DNA of 64,000 nucleotides from Flavobacteriaceae bacterium (GCA_013214065.1 JABSPK010000007.1:62001-126000), one strand, 5' to 3'. Shown: positions 8,486 through 17,797, counted from the first letter of the stretch. Made by a program: numbers and translations. The notes: a model not told the origin generated them from the letters alone.

Positions 8486-9064
8486 TCACCCGTCGGTCGA
8501 CAAGATTCCATCGATTTGCACCATATGCCGTTCCATATGGCAGATTAGGAATTCGAAAGCCTCGGGCAAGTAAAAGCGTACGATCGGGCCTATGGCAGAG
8601 GTCAGTCGCGTTCTTCGAAGCTGTTTCAAACGACTGGCGAGCAATTGTTCTTTTAAGGTGTTGTGGCATTCCGAAAACCGTTCGAAAACCGTCTTTGCAT
8701 CTTCAACGGCCATACCCGTTTTGGGCAGCAAGGGTTCGAACCGCTTCAAGGTCTTCATTTTGAAGGGGCGCTTTTTCCCTTTAGGTCGTTGCCCTTCAAT
8801 GACGAAAGTTTGCCAGAGTCCCACTTTATGGGTCCAAGGGCCTTCTGAATCCGTTTCCGATTCGCTAAGGACGGCATCGATCTTATCGCGGTACAGATCG
8901 TAAGAGATGCTTAAATGTTCCAAGACTTCGAGGAGGTTCCAAGAGGTGGGCGTGGGGCGTTTTAGCAAGGTGTCCAAAGGCAGCTTTTCGAACTGCGAAA
9001 CCCGATGTAAAAGTCGGTTCAACCGTTGGATTTGGTTTTCTGGAGTTAAGATGAGTTTGGCCAT
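8486..9064 (-). CDS. DinB-superfamily protein
   Basis: A protein of 192 residues from the ATG at 9064; a GTG two codons upstream is also possible. It has the DinB/YfiT-like four-helix bundle pattern: an N-terminal TSWNLLEVLEHL segment (first metal-type histidine) and a C-terminal FLICHMERHMVQIDGI segment supplying two more histidines. Such proteins bind a divalent metal and include thiol-transferases, but the substrate is unknown here. The stop lies 18 bases before the start of the Crp/Fnr gene, so both are probably one transcript. Confidence 0.78.
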   Translation of the reverse strand: MAKLILTPENQIQRLNRLLHRVSQFEKLPLDTLLKRPTPTSWNLLEVLEHLSISYDLYRDKIDAVLSESETDSEGPWTHKVGLWQTFVIEGQRPKGKKRPFKMKTLKRFEPLLPKTGMAVEDAKTVFERFSECHNTLKEQLLASRLKQLRRTRLTSAIGPIVRFYLPEAFEFLICHMERHMVQIDGILSTDG

Positions 9065-9158
9065 GACCACTGTTTTTTGATTTAGGTCAAAGGTCAGTCA
9101 AAACGTCAAGGCAAAACTTGATACAGGTCAAGAAAAAGGGTCAGCTGCGAAACTAGGC

Positions 9159-9761
9159 CTAATACCGATTGCCATCATGTTTGCCTTTTTCCCAGCCGTA
9201 CTTACCGAGGTATTGGTCGCCACTTGCAACGGCGCCCTCTTCAATGGAGGTCCCCATAGAGTCGTTCCATCGGTTAAGGTATCCGAAAAGGGAGATGACA
9301 CCAAGCATTTCGACGATTTCACCATCGGTCCAATGTTCGTGCAAGCGGGCCTTGATTTCAGCATTCACCGTATTGGGTACCTGAGACGCTGCTAAGGAAA
9401 AGTCCAAGGCGGCACGTTCCGCTTCTGAAAAGGCAGGATGGGTGCGGTATTCCCAGATATTGTTCAATTGCTCCTGTTCGGCCCCATAGCGTTCGGCGGC
9501 ACGAATGGCATGCGCTTGGCAATACCGGCAACCGGTAGCGTTGCTGCTTACCCAGGCGATCATCCGCTTCAAGGCGGAGGTGACCTTGCCCTCGTTCGCC
9601 ATTACGGCCTTATTCAAGTTGATAAAGGCCTTTGATATCGCGGGGCGATGTTGCATGGTCAATACCGAATTGGGGCAGAAACCTAAGGTTTCATTGAAGA
9701 ATGCAGCCAATTCGCGGGTTTCGGGGTCGTGGTTCGGATCTAAGGGTTCAACAAGTGCCAT
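9159..9761 (-). CDS. AhpD-like carboxymuconolactone decarboxylase family protein
   Basis: From the ATG at 9761 (MALVEPL) the product has 200 residues; the longer frame to 9803 overlaps the divergent OsmC promoter region. The AhpD signature CRYCQAHAIRAAERYG lies near residue 80, with the CxxC pair and the following His that form the peroxidase/disulfide reductase site. C-terminal GVISLFGYLNRWNDSMG is typical of the longer peroxidase-related branch. It is divergent from an OsmC-type gene, so the two together suggest a peroxide-handling neighbourhood. Confidence 0.85.
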   Translation of the reverse strand: MALVEPLDPNHDPETRELAAFFNETLGFCPNSVLTMQHRPAISKAFINLNKAVMANEGKVTSALKRMIAWVSSNATGCRYCQAHAIRAAERYGAEQEQLNNIWEYRTHPAFSEAERAALDFSLAASQVPNTVNAEIKARLHEHWTDGEIVEMLGVISLFGYLNRWNDSMGTSIEEGAVASGDQYLGKYGWEKGKHDGNRY

Positions 9762-9810
9762 GCTGGATTGAATTATCGTATTTTTAATGGCTACAAGAAA
9801 CAATAATCAC

Positions 9811-10239
9811 ATGGCAAATACAAATCACATAACGACCAAATGGAAGGGTGGAATGGCCTTCGAAAGCAATAACCCCTCAGGGCTTACCCTGACCATTGAT
9901 GCAGGCCCGGAAAATGGGGGCGAAGGCGCCGGATTCCGCCCAAAAGCCTTGATGCTTTCCTCTTTAGCGGGTTGTTCCGGACTTGATGTGGCCTCCCTCA
10001 TCCAAAAAATGAAGTTGGAAGTCGATACCTTCCACATTGAGACCATCGGTAACCTGACCGACGAACACCCGAAGTACTATGATACCGTTAAGATCGAATA
10101 CCATTTTTACGGTACCGATCTGAACGAAGCCAAACTGCAGCGTGCCGTAGACCTTTCGATCGAAAAGTATTGCGGTGTCATGGAGATGTTCAGAAGGTTC
10201 GCCGAGTTGGACATCGCAACGATTTTTCACCATAAGTAG
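9811..10239 (+). CDS. OsmC-family protein
   Basis: A 142-residue OsmC/Ohr-like protein; the ATG at 9811 (MANTNHITTKW) is preferred over the one at 9787, which would add MATRNNNH. The family reduces organic hydroperoxides through two cysteines: here ALMLSSLAGCSGLDVASLIQK near residue 60 holds the first and YCGVMEMFRR near residue 120 the second. It is divergent from the AhpD-like gene and lies 9 bases before the TTG start of recJ, so it probably leads an OsmC-recJ-MFS transcript. Confidence 0.88.
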   Translation: MANTNHITTKWKGGMAFESNNPSGLTLTIDAGPENGGEGAGFRPKALMLSSLAGCSGLDVASLIQKMKLEVDTFHIETIGNLTDEHPKYYDTVKIEYHFYGTDLNEAKLQRAVDLSIEKYCGVMEMFRRFAELDIATIFHHK

Positions 10240-10248
10240 CCATTACCC

Positions 10249-11937
10249 TTGCGTTGGACCCTTAAACCAAAACCATTGGCCACGGACATCTTGAGGTTGA
10301 CCGAGGCCCTACAGGTACCCCCATTGATCGCGGAATTGCTTTTGCAACGCGGGGTGACCGATTTCGCAGCGGCCAAGCGTTTTTTTCGACCCCAATTGGA
10401 GGAGTTGCACGACCCCTTTTTGATGGCCGACATGGAACAGGCCGTTTCGCGACTTGAAGCGGCGATGGATAAAGGGGAGTATATTTTGGTCTATGGGGAC
10501 TATGATGTCGACGGTACCACGGCGGTGGCCTTACTTTTTTCCTATCTCAAGAAACGCTACGATAAGGTAGCGACTTACATACCCGATCGCTATGATGAAG
10601 GGTATGGTGTTTCCTATAAAGGGATCGACTTTGCCGATGATAACGGGATTTCATTGATCATCGCGTTGGACTGCGGCATCAAAGCCGTTGATAAGGTCGC
10701 ATATGCTAAGGGGAAAGGGATCGATTTTATCATTTGTGACCACCACCGACCTGGGGACCGGTTGCCCGATGCCTTCGCGGTTCTAGATCCCAAAAGAACC
10801 GATTGTGCGTATCCGTACAAAGAACTTTGTGGTTGTGGGGTAGGCTTTAAACTCATCCAGGCGTTGGAAATCCGCCAAGGGCGTTCGATCGATTCCTTAC
10901 GATCGTATCTCGATCTGGTGGCAACCGCGATCGCTGCCGATATCGTGCCCATGACCGGAGAAAACCGGATCTTGGCGCATTACGGCCTACAACAGCTCAA
11001 TCAAGATCCGCGCATTGGCCTGAAAGGAATTATCGGGCACATCAAAAAATCACAGTTGACCATAACCGATGTGGTCTTTGTCATCGCACCGAGGATCAAT
11101 GCCGCAGGACGTATGCGCCACGGGCAGTTCGCTGTTGACCTTTTGATCGCCGACGATTGGGATCGGGCCCAGGCAATCGCCGCCGAAATCGAAAACTTCA
11201 ATGCAGACCGAAGGGGCACCGACCAGTTGATTACCGAAGAAGCCTTGGCGCAGATTACTTCCAATAACGAAGAAGAACGCCACACCACTGTTGTCCTGGG
11301 ATCCCATTGGCATAAGGGGGTTATCGGCATCGTTGCCTCGCGTTTGATCGAAACCTATTACCGACCCACCCTGGTCTTTACGAAAAGCAGTGACAAATTG
11401 GCCGCTTCGGCCCGTTCGGTCAAAGGGTTCGATGTGTATAAGGCCCTTGAAGCCTGTTCCGAACATATCGAGCAATTCGGGGGCCATAAGTATGCGGCAG
11501 GTCTTACACTATCCGAAGATCAATATGAACCCTTTAAGGCCAAATTCGAACAGGTAGTTGCCGATACCCTACCGACCGAACTGCGTACCCCTGAAATCGT
11601 CATTGACCAACAAATCGCCTTGGGCGATATCAATGCGAAGCTGTTGCGGATCCTAAAACAGTTCGCCCCTTTCGGACCGGGAAATATGATGCCAACCTTT
11701 ATGGCCCATAAAGTGGCCGATTCAGGCTATGCCAAAACCGTCGGGGAGACCGGTAAACACCTCAAACTCGCTTTGACCCAAAACGGCAGTATGTCCATTG
11801 GCGGTATCGGTTTCGGCTTGGGGGAAAAATTGCCCCTTGTAAAGCAACAACGGTATTTCGATGTGGTCTTTGCCGTTGAGGAAAACGAATGGAACGGACG
11901 AAAGAACATCCAACTGAAACTAAAGGACATCCAATAA
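10249..11937 (+). CDS. recJ: Single-stranded-DNA exonuclease RecJ
   Basis: A 562-residue 5'-to-3' single-strand exonuclease of recombination and repair. The DHH-family motifs are all present: DYDVDGTTAVALL near residue 84 (motif I), ALDCGIKAVD near 140, CDHHRPGDRLPDA near 163 (motif III), and the DHHA1 part with GGHKYAAGLTL near 410. An OB-fold-like C-terminus follows. The start is TTG at 10249 (MRWTLKPKP), since no ATG lies near the conserved N-terminus. It follows the OsmC gene by 9 bases and precedes the MFS gene by 12. Confidence 0.95.
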   Translation: MRWTLKPKPLATDILRLTEALQVPPLIAELLLQRGVTDFAAAKRFFRPQLEELHDPFLMADMEQAVSRLEAAMDKGEYILVYGDYDVDGTTAVALLFSYLKKRYDKVATYIPDRYDEGYGVSYKGIDFADDNGISLIIALDCGIKAVDKVAYAKGKGIDFIICDHHRPGDRLPDAFAVLDPKRTDCAYPYKELCGCGVGFKLIQALEIRQGRSIDSLRSYLDLVATAIAADIVPMTGENRILAHYGLQQLNQDPRIGLKGIIGHIKKSQLTITDVVFVIAPRINAAGRMRHGQFAVDLLIADDWDRAQAIAAEIENFNADRRGTDQLITEEALAQITSNNEEERHTTVVLGSHWHKGVIGIVASRLIETYYRPTLVFTKSSDKLAASARSVKGFDVYKALEACSEHIEQFGGHKYAAGLTLSEDQYEPFKAKFEQVVADTLPTELRTPEIVIDQQIALGDINAKLLRILKQFAPFGPGNMMPTFMAHKVADSGYAKTVGETGKHLKLALTQNGSMSIGGIGFGLGEKLPLVKQQRYFDVVFAVEENEWNGRKNIQLKLKDIQ

Positions 11938-11949
11938 AACCAGCGACAC

Positions 11950-13218
11950 ATGGCCTCTAAAATCGATCCCTATGCAGCCTTGCGGTTCCGCGAGTTCAAC
12001 ATATTCCTGTTGGTCCGGTTCGCCATGGTATTCGCATGGTCGATGCAGTTCATCGTCATTGAATGGCAGGTCTACTCCATGACCAAAGATCCCTTGGCCT
12101 TGGGGATCATCGGTTTGATGGAGATCATTCCGGCCGTTAGTATCGCCCTCTTTGCGGGTCATGTGGTTGACCAAAGTGAAAAACGCGATTTATTGGTGAA
12201 ATGCATCATCGGTTTCTCGGTGATCAGCTTCGGACTGTTTTGGGTGACTTTACCTAGTGTGGAAGCGCGTTTTTCATCAAAACAGATTTTGTATGCCATC
12301 TATGGCTTGGTGTTCTTGGGGGGCTTGGTGCGGGCTTTCATCGGTCCGACCATCTTTTCCCTAATCGCCTTGATCGTTCCAAAACGCCTATATCCGAACG
12401 CGGCAACTTGGAGTAGTTCGACTTGGCAGTTCGCCTCCGTAGTCGGACCTGCCTTTGCGGGTTTTTCAATCGGGTGGATCGGGGTGCATTGGTCGCTCTG
12501 TATCATATTCGGGTTTTCGGTCTTGGCCCTGTTGTTCCTCTTCCGGATCAAGCGAAAGCCCATTTTGAACCCAAAGCTCGGCGAGCCCATATTCAAAAGT
12601 TTGAAAGACGGATTACAGTATGTATTCAAAACGAAGGCCATTTTCGGTGCTTTGACGCTCGATATGATCGCCGTACTGTTCGGGGGTGCTGTCGCCCTCT
12701 TGCCCATCTACGCCCAAGATATCCTACATGTCGGCGCCGAAGGCTTTGGCATATTGAGGGCCGCCCCTGCTGTCGGGGCCTCGATAACCATGTTGGGGTC
12801 AACTCGCTTTCCCTTGCATAAAAAAGCAGGGAAGAAACTACTCTGGGCCGTGTTCGCTTTCGGCATCTGCATCATCGTATTCGGAATTTCAGAACTATTC
12901 TGGGTATCCGTAGCGGCCTTGTTCATCAGTGGTGCCGTCGATGGGGTATCGATGATCATTCGACAGACCATATTACAACTCAAGACCCCGGATCATATGC
13001 GGGGCAGGGTGGCTTCGGTAAATTCCATTTTCGTGGGGTCATCAAACGAATTGGGGGCATTTGAAAGTGGATTGGCGGCCAAACTCCTTGGTACGGTGCG
13101 TGCAGTCGTTTTCGGAGGATGTATGACCTTATTGACCGTAGGTACTACCGCTTTGGTTTCTCCGACTTTCCGCAAATTGGATCTCTCAAAAGATGTCGAG
13201 GATCAACAATCGGAATAA
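11950..13218 (+). CDS. MFS exporter (EntS/MFS_3-like)
   Basis: A 422-residue major facilitator with twelve predicted membrane helices. The N-terminal half includes FAGHVVDQSEKRDLLVK, the variant of the loop 2-3 signature (GxxxDRxxRR) found in the MFS_3 family. In the C-terminal half, MRGRVASVNSIFVGSSNELGAFESG is a family hallmark of EntS-like exporters. Substrate unknown; relatives export siderophores and macrolides. It is 12 bases downstream of recJ. Its stop is separated from the convergent cupin gene by 11 bases. Confidence 0.9.
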   Translation: MASKIDPYAALRFREFNIFLLVRFAMVFAWSMQFIVIEWQVYSMTKDPLALGIIGLMEIIPAVSIALFAGHVVDQSEKRDLLVKCIIGFSVISFGLFWVTLPSVEARFSSKQILYAIYGLVFLGGLVRAFIGPTIFSLIALIVPKRLYPNAATWSSSTWQFASVVGPAFAGFSIGWIGVHWSLCIIFGFSVLALLFLFRIKRKPILNPKLGEPIFKSLKDGLQYVFKTKAIFGALTLDMIAVLFGGAVALLPIYAQDILHVGAEGFGILRAAPAVGASITMLGSTRFPLHKKAGKKLLWAVFAFGICIIVFGISELFWVSVAALFISGAVDGVSMIIRQTILQLKTPDHMRGRVASVNSIFVGSSNELGAFESGLAAKLLGTVRAVVFGGCMTLLTVGTTALVSPTFRKLDLSKDVEDQQSE

Positions 13219-13229
13219 CCTTTAGGCAA

Positions 13230-13571
13230 TTAGACCAATTCAACGCGATCACCTCGCGTAGGGGGTGTTGAGATGACCAAAAATTCCAAGGGTACGGCTT
13301 GATCGTTCTTGATGCGGTGTTTGGTGTTAGGAGGTATGGCAATGCCTTCACCGGGATGCAAAAACAGCAGCTGCCCTTCCAATTCAAAAGTAGCCGTTCC
13401 TTGGAGTACCCTAAAGAACTGTTGGGCTTTTTCGTGATAATGCCACTGCTCTTCGGTGTTGGGGGGCATCGATTCCTCGATGATGCACAAATCCTCATTT
13501 TCGACTATAATCCAGCCAGAACATCCTTTCCCCCAAGAATAATGGTTGCTTTTTTCTTTGGATCGTACCAT
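13230..13571 (-). CDS. Small cupin-domain protein
   Basis: A 113-residue single-domain cupin. The metal-binding motif 1 appears as EEQWHYHEKAQQFFRVLQG, motif 2 as LHPGEGIAIPPNTKHRIKN, which provide the usual His/Glu ligands. The function could be a small isomerase, dioxygenase or sensor; the sequence does not tell. It lies 3 bases after the lpxH-like gene, at the end of a long minus-strand run starting at 18307. Confidence 0.85.
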   Translation of the reverse strand: MVRSKEKSNHYSWGKGCSGWIIVENEDLCIIEESMPPNTEEQWHYHEKAQQFFRVLQGTATFELEGQLLFLHPGEGIAIPPNTKHRIKNDQAVPLEFLVISTPPTRGDRVELV

Positions 13572-13574
13572 GGC

Positions 13575-14345
13575 CTAGTCCGAATCTAGTTCCTTTAAGG
13601 TCAAGCGCTCTCCGTCGAAGACGGCATAGGTAAAGTACTTGATCCAGTCCCCTAGATTAATGTAGGTCGATGAAGGATTGAGTTCGATTTCCAAAGGAAG
13701 GTGGCGATGTCCGAAAATGAAGAAGTCATAGTGGGCGGTTTCCAATTTGCGTTTGCAGTACTGTATCAGCCATTCCTTATCCTCACCCAAGAATTTGGCG
13801 TCGGCCTCCCCTGAGATAATGCGGTTGTTGACCGAAAGGTGTTGTGCCAATCGCACCCCTAAATCAGGATGAAGCCAGCGAAAGAGCCACTTCGCGAACG
13901 GATTGGTGAACACTTTCTTCATTCGTTTGAACCCCTTATCACCCGGACCCAGACCATCGCCGTGGCCGATCAAGAACCGCCGTTCGTTAATGGTGATCAC
14001 CTGGGGTTTGTGATGTACGGGAATTTGTAGTTCTTCTTCGAAATAGCCGTTCATCCAAAGGTCATGGTTGCCGACAAAGTAGGTAATGGGGATACCCGCA
14101 TCCGACAATTCGGCCAGCTTCCCCAAAGTACGCGTAAAGCCCTTGGGCACCACTGTTTTGTATTCGAACCAAAAGTCGAAAAGATCACCCATCAAATAAA
14201 TGGCGGCGGCATCCTCTTTGATCGAATCGAGCCATTGTACGAAACGTTTCTCCCGAGGCATGCTCGCTTTGGAAGTAGGGGCCCCCAAATGGTTGTCGCT
14301 GGCGAAATAGACTTTTTTTCCTTTGGGCAGGTTCAAGGTTTCCAT
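13575..14345 (-). CDS. lpxH: UDP-2,3-diacylglucosamine diphosphatase-like phosphoesterase
   Basis: A calcineurin-like metallophosphoesterase of 256 residues from the ATG at 14345; the upstream ATG at 14393 is inside the preceding gene. Metal-binding motifs are FASDNHLG (D-x-H), GDLFDFW, YFVGNHD, LIGHGDGLG and FGHRHLPLEIEL, in LpxH order. LpxH removes UMP from UDP-diacylglucosamine in lipid A synthesis at the inner membrane. The Bacteroidota form is longer than the E. coli enzyme. It is followed after 3 bases by the cupin gene. Family assignment is strong; assignment of the exact substrate is by family resemblance. Confidence 0.85.
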   Translation of the reverse strand: METLNLPKGKKVYFASDNHLGAPTSKASMPREKRFVQWLDSIKEDAAAIYLMGDLFDFWFEYKTVVPKGFTRTLGKLAELSDAGIPITYFVGNHDLWMNGYFEEELQIPVHHKPQVITINERRFLIGHGDGLGPGDKGFKRMKKVFTNPFAKWLFRWLHPDLGVRLAQHLSVNNRIISGEADAKFLGEDKEWLIQYCKRKLETAHYDFFIFGHRHLPLEIELNPSSTYINLGDWIKYFTYAVFDGERLTLKELDSD

Positions 14346-14364
14346 TGGGGTTAAATTTACGAAA

Positions 14365-15549
14365 CTAAGGTGCGTTTGTTCCAAAAAAGGCATCCCAATC
14401 GATACTTCGCCCCATTTCAGCAGAGGCTTTGGCCGCTTCCAAGATCTGCATGGTGATCAAGTTGTTTTCCAAACTCGAAACCCCGAAACGGGGTTCTTGG
14501 TAGCCTTTCGCTACGATTTGGTTCAAAAACGCGAAGGGATCGTGCAACCCCATAGGTAGTGCATCGGCATTGCTATTCTTGACCCCTTCCGACTCGTTTT
14601 CCAAAAAAGCCATTGCCGTACCATCGAGGCAATGGACATAACCCGTTTTGCCATAGATTTCCATGTCTTTTCTATTATGCGACCAGTTCCATGAGGCTTG
14701 TATGATGACTTGGGTAGTATCATAGTCTAGAACAATGGTGGCATCGTCTTCGACTTCAGGATACCGCCCGGGTTTGTATTGCCTGGTGATGGCGGTGACA
14801 GTGTTCGGGGTTTCACCGGATAAAAACCAAGTGGCGAGATTGGCCCCGTAGCAACCAAAATCGGTCAAGGCACCCCCACCGTTCTGAACGGGATCGATCA
14901 ACCATTCCAAAAACTCACTGTTGACCCCGATTTCCTCTGGTCCGGGATGGCCATGATGGAACACCATGCGCTGTATCGCGCCGATTTTGTGTTCTTTGTT
15001 TACCCATTCGTACGCCTTTTGGTTCGAACCGTACCAAGAGGTCTCATAGTTTGTCAAGAGGGCGATACCATGGGTTCTCGCTAGCACAGCCATTTGTTGC
15101 GCGTGTTCCCAATTGACCGCCAAGGGCTTTTCTACCATGACGTGCACCCCTTTGGGCGCAAAGAACCGCACCACCTCCAAATGATCATAAATCGTATTGA
15201 ACGCAGTAACCGCTTCCGGCTTAACCTGTTCGTAAAGGGCGTCCATCGAATCAAAAACGATATCCATTGAATAACCATGTTGTTCGCTGTACCGTTGTGC
15301 CAGTTCTCGATTCGGCTCCACAATGCCCACGATTTCGATATCGCCCCATTTTTCACGCCCCAATATCCAATGGACATGGGTGTGGACCAATCCGATGACC
15401 GCGACTTTCAAAGGGGTTCCTTGATAATAGTCGGTCGTTGCGGTTACATCATCAATGGGCTGGGTATCTTCCATTCGTGGTTGTTTGCAGGCGCTCAGGA
15501 TTAAGAGCAGCGCAAATGTGATAAGCAAATATGAACTTTTGGTTTCCAT
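14365..15549 (-). CDS. Lipoprotein Gfo/Idh/MocA-family oxidoreductase
   Basis: A 394-residue protein with a Rossmann N-terminal domain (KVAVIGLVHTHVHWILG, about residue 48) and a C-terminal alpha/beta domain of the Gfo/Idh/MocA type (MVEKPLAVNWEHAQ near 137). It begins with a lipoprotein signal (LLILSACKQP; lipobox cysteine near residue 21), so it is membrane-anchored outside the cytoplasm. The substrate is unknown; relatives act on sugars and inositols. The canonical glycine-rich motif is altered (VIGLVHTH rather than GxGxxG). It is preceded by the 38-residue membrane peptide gene with a 5-base gap. Confidence 0.88.
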   Translation of the reverse strand: METKSSYLLITFALLLILSACKQPRMEDTQPIDDVTATTDYYQGTPLKVAVIGLVHTHVHWILGREKWGDIEIVGIVEPNRELAQRYSEQHGYSMDIVFDSMDALYEQVKPEAVTAFNTIYDHLEVVRFFAPKGVHVMVEKPLAVNWEHAQQMAVLARTHGIALLTNYETSWYGSNQKAYEWVNKEHKIGAIQRMVFHHGHPGPEEIGVNSEFLEWLIDPVQNGGGALTDFGCYGANLATWFLSGETPNTVTAITRQYKPGRYPEVEDDATIVLDYDTTQVIIQASWNWSHNRKDMEIYGKTGYVHCLDGTAMAFLENESEGVKNSNADALPMGLHDPFAFLNQIVAKGYQEPRFGVSSLENNLITMQILEAAKASAEMGRSIDWDAFFGTNAP

Positions 15550-15554
15550 ACGGT

Positions 15555-15671
15555 TTAATCCCTTTTGAATCGATTCCGGTTTCGAATTCGCATGATCACA
15601 TAAACGGCAATGACCAACACCGCCACCATGGGCAACACGTAGTCGCTATTTAGAAAAGAGAGGACATCCAT
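15555..15671 (-). CDS. 38-residue single-pass membrane peptide
   Basis: Not a long frame, but the sequence is well formed: MDVLSFLNSDYVLPMVAVLV followed by IAVYVIMRIRNRNRFKRD. It has one membrane helix of about 18 residues (LPMVAVLVIAVYVIM) and a strongly basic tail, suggesting an N-out C-in topology. The ATG overlaps the enoyl-CoA hydratase stop by one base (TAATG), and the next gene starts 5 bases beyond the stop; both indicate translation in an operon. No function can be assigned. Confidence 0.7.
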   Translation of the reverse strand: MDVLSFLNSDYVLPMVAVLVIAVYVIMRIRNRNRFKRD

Positions 15672-16438
15672 TATTTTTTGAATTTTTCAAGTGTTTTTTT
15701 GGTAAAGGGCGACAGGGCCAAGCTACCTGAAATTTGTGCCCGTTGTGCGAGCAGCGTATCCCAGTCTTCAGTGCCTTCCCACAAAATCCGTTTCATGGCC
15801 GAAAGGGCATCGGCATTGTAGGACGCCAATTGTTGCAGGTGATGGTCAATTTCTTTATCCATCTCAGAAAGGGTATCGTACACCTTGGCATACAGGCCTT
15901 TTTCTTTCGCCCAGTAGGCGTTTTTCCATTCCGTGGGCGCCAGTGAAAGTTCGCCCAAGGCCGCTTTTCCGATTTTGCGTTCGACGGCCGGTGCTATGAC
16001 AAATGGACCGATGCCAACAGCGATCTCTGAGAGTTTGATGGCCGCATCAACAGTGGCATAGGCATAATCACAGGAGGCCACCAAGCCCACGCCGCCCCCA
16101 ACCGCCTTTCCTTGAATGCGGCCGATGATCGGTTTCGGACACTTGCGCATCGCGTTGATGACCCGGCCGAACCCATTGAAAAAGCGTTTCCCTTCATCAG
16201 GGGTCGAAATGGCCACCAATTCTTGAAACGAGGCCCCGGCGCAAAAGGCGCGCTCGCCTTCCGATTTCAATAGGATGGCGTTCACATCGGGATCATCGGA
16301 AATCTTTTCGATTTCTGCAACAAGACGATCCAACAATTCGGAAACGAAGGAATTACTTGCCGGATGGCCGAATTCGATGATCGCTATTCGGTTGGCGATT
16401 TTAGTATAAAGACTGCCGTTCGGTCTTTCGGTGCCCAT
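15671..16438 (-). CDS. Enoyl-CoA hydratase/isomerase family protein
   Basis: A 255-residue crotonase-fold protein. The oxyanion-hole segments are FCAGASFQELVAI near residue 69 and GRIQGKAVGGGVGLVASCDYA near residue 106. The second catalytic glutamate of true hydratases seems replaced in the AVGIGPFVIAPAVERKIGKAAL region, so the reaction may differ from straight hydration. Its start lies 21 bases after the MATE gene stops and its stop overlaps the ATG of the small membrane peptide gene. The function in the run with MATE/GNAT/Gfo-Idh genes is not obvious. Confidence 0.88.
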   Translation of the reverse strand: MGTERPNGSLYTKIANRIAIIEFGHPASNSFVSELLDRLVAEIEKISDDPDVNAILLKSEGERAFCAGASFQELVAISTPDEGKRFFNGFGRVINAMRKCPKPIIGRIQGKAVGGGVGLVASCDYAYATVDAAIKLSEIAVGIGPFVIAPAVERKIGKAALGELSLAPTEWKNAYWAKEKGLYAKVYDTLSEMDKEIDHHLQQLASYNADALSAMKRILWEGTEDWDTLLAQRAQISGSLALSPFTKKTLEKFKK

Positions 16439-16459
16439 AATATTCGATTTCCATCAAAA

Positions 16460-17797
16460 TTACGGGTTTTGAAGCAAGGGTTTGAATTTTCGTCGGAACT
16501 TCACTACCAGCGCACCTCCCCGGATCGCCATCCACACCACGAAAGCCATCCAAATGGCATAAAAACCCCATCCTAGATACTGTCCGACGTATAAGGTGGG
16601 AATGAAACCAAGGAAGGTGGCCCCAAGCAAAACGTTGCGTAAGTATTTCATCTCTCCGAGCCCTTTGAACAATCCGTCAAAAACAAAAGCCAAGGTGTTC
16701 ATGGGCAGCCCTAGGATCACGATAAAGAAAATACCGTAAAAGGTGTCCAAAACGATGGCTTCGTTCGAGAAAATGCGTCCTAGCGGGTAATAGAATACAA
16801 ATCCCAAGAGCATCAAGACCAGACTGACGACCAGGCCGTAGGTAATGATTTTTTTAGCTAAGGACCATAAGCCTGCATAATCTTTCGCACCCAATAATTT
16901 TCCACCCATACTATTGCCGGCAGCGCCATAACCATCGATGAAGAAGGCGGCGAACAGCCACAGATTGATGGCAATGGTGTGCGCGCCGATAAAACGATCT
17001 CCTAAGGCGGTGGCTTCCCGAACGGCCAAGATCAAGGCCACGTTCAACGAAATGGCCCTGACGAATAAGTTCAAGCTCATAAACACCAATCGTTTGAGTT
17101 CTTTGTTCAAAGGAAACCGCAAACGTAGGCTGAGATCGGTCTTTTTCTTGAACAAAACGAAAACCGAAAGCGCCATGACAGCCTGTGATATCAGGCTGGC
17201 CCAGGCAGCCCCTTCAAGGTACAATGGAGGTATGATGCCGTCGATGCCATAGACCAAGACCAGGTCTAGAACGATATTCAAACCGGCTCCGATCAATGCC
17301 ACGACCATGGGGTAGTAGGTGTTTTGTAAGCCCCTGAATATCCCGAAAACTGCAAAAGTGAACAAGGTCAATGGAAAGCCCCATACGCGGATACCGTAGT
17401 AGGATACACAGAAATCAAGCAGCTTGCCCGAGGCTTCGAAAAGCCGAAAAATATCTTCGATGAAGAATAAGGTCGACACCAATATGACGATGCTGAGCGA
17501 GATATTGAAGAATATGGCTTGGGCCGGAAGGTTTTCGACTTCTTTCAATTTTCCGGCACCTAAATATTGTGAGATAATGGCCGAAATCGAACTACGGGTC
17601 TGGCCCAGTACCCATATCATCATGGAAAGAAAGGAGCCTACGATTCCGGTTGCGGCCAAGGATTCCAATCCATCAACGGGAATGTTGCCGACGATTGCCG
17701 TATCGGTGATCGACAACAGGGGTTCGGCGATTCCTGATATGGTGGCCGGAACCGCTAATTGGTTGATGGATTTGAAGGTAATTCCGCTTTGGGCCAT
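16460..17797 (-). CDS. MATE-family efflux transporter
   Basis: A 445-residue multidrug/sodium or proton antiporter with twelve predicted membrane helices arranged as two six-helix halves. Typical MATE features are LAVPATISGIAEPLLSITDT at the N-terminus (first helix), FGIFRGLQNTYYPMVVALIG near 166 and the second half opening at LFVRAISLNVALILAVREA. Substrate unknown. It follows the GNAT gene with a 9-base gap and leads into the enoyl-CoA hydratase gene. Confidence 0.95.
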   Translation of the reverse strand: MAQSGITFKSINQLAVPATISGIAEPLLSITDTAIVGNIPVDGLESLAATGIVGSFLSMMIWVLGQTRSSISAIISQYLGAGKLKEVENLPAQAIFFNISLSIVILVSTLFFIEDIFRLFEASGKLLDFCVSYYGIRVWGFPLTLFTFAVFGIFRGLQNTYYPMVVALIGAGLNIVLDLVLVYGIDGIIPPLYLEGAAWASLISQAVMALSVFVLFKKKTDLSLRLRFPLNKELKRLVFMSLNLFVRAISLNVALILAVREATALGDRFIGAHTIAINLWLFAAFFIDGYGAAGNSMGGKLLGAKDYAGLWSLAKKIITYGLVVSLVLMLLGFVFYYPLGRIFSNEAIVLDTFYGIFFIVILGLPMNTLAFVFDGLFKGLGEMKYLRNVLLGATFLGFIPTLYVGQYLGWGFYAIWMAFVVWMAIRGGALVVKFRRKFKPLLQNP

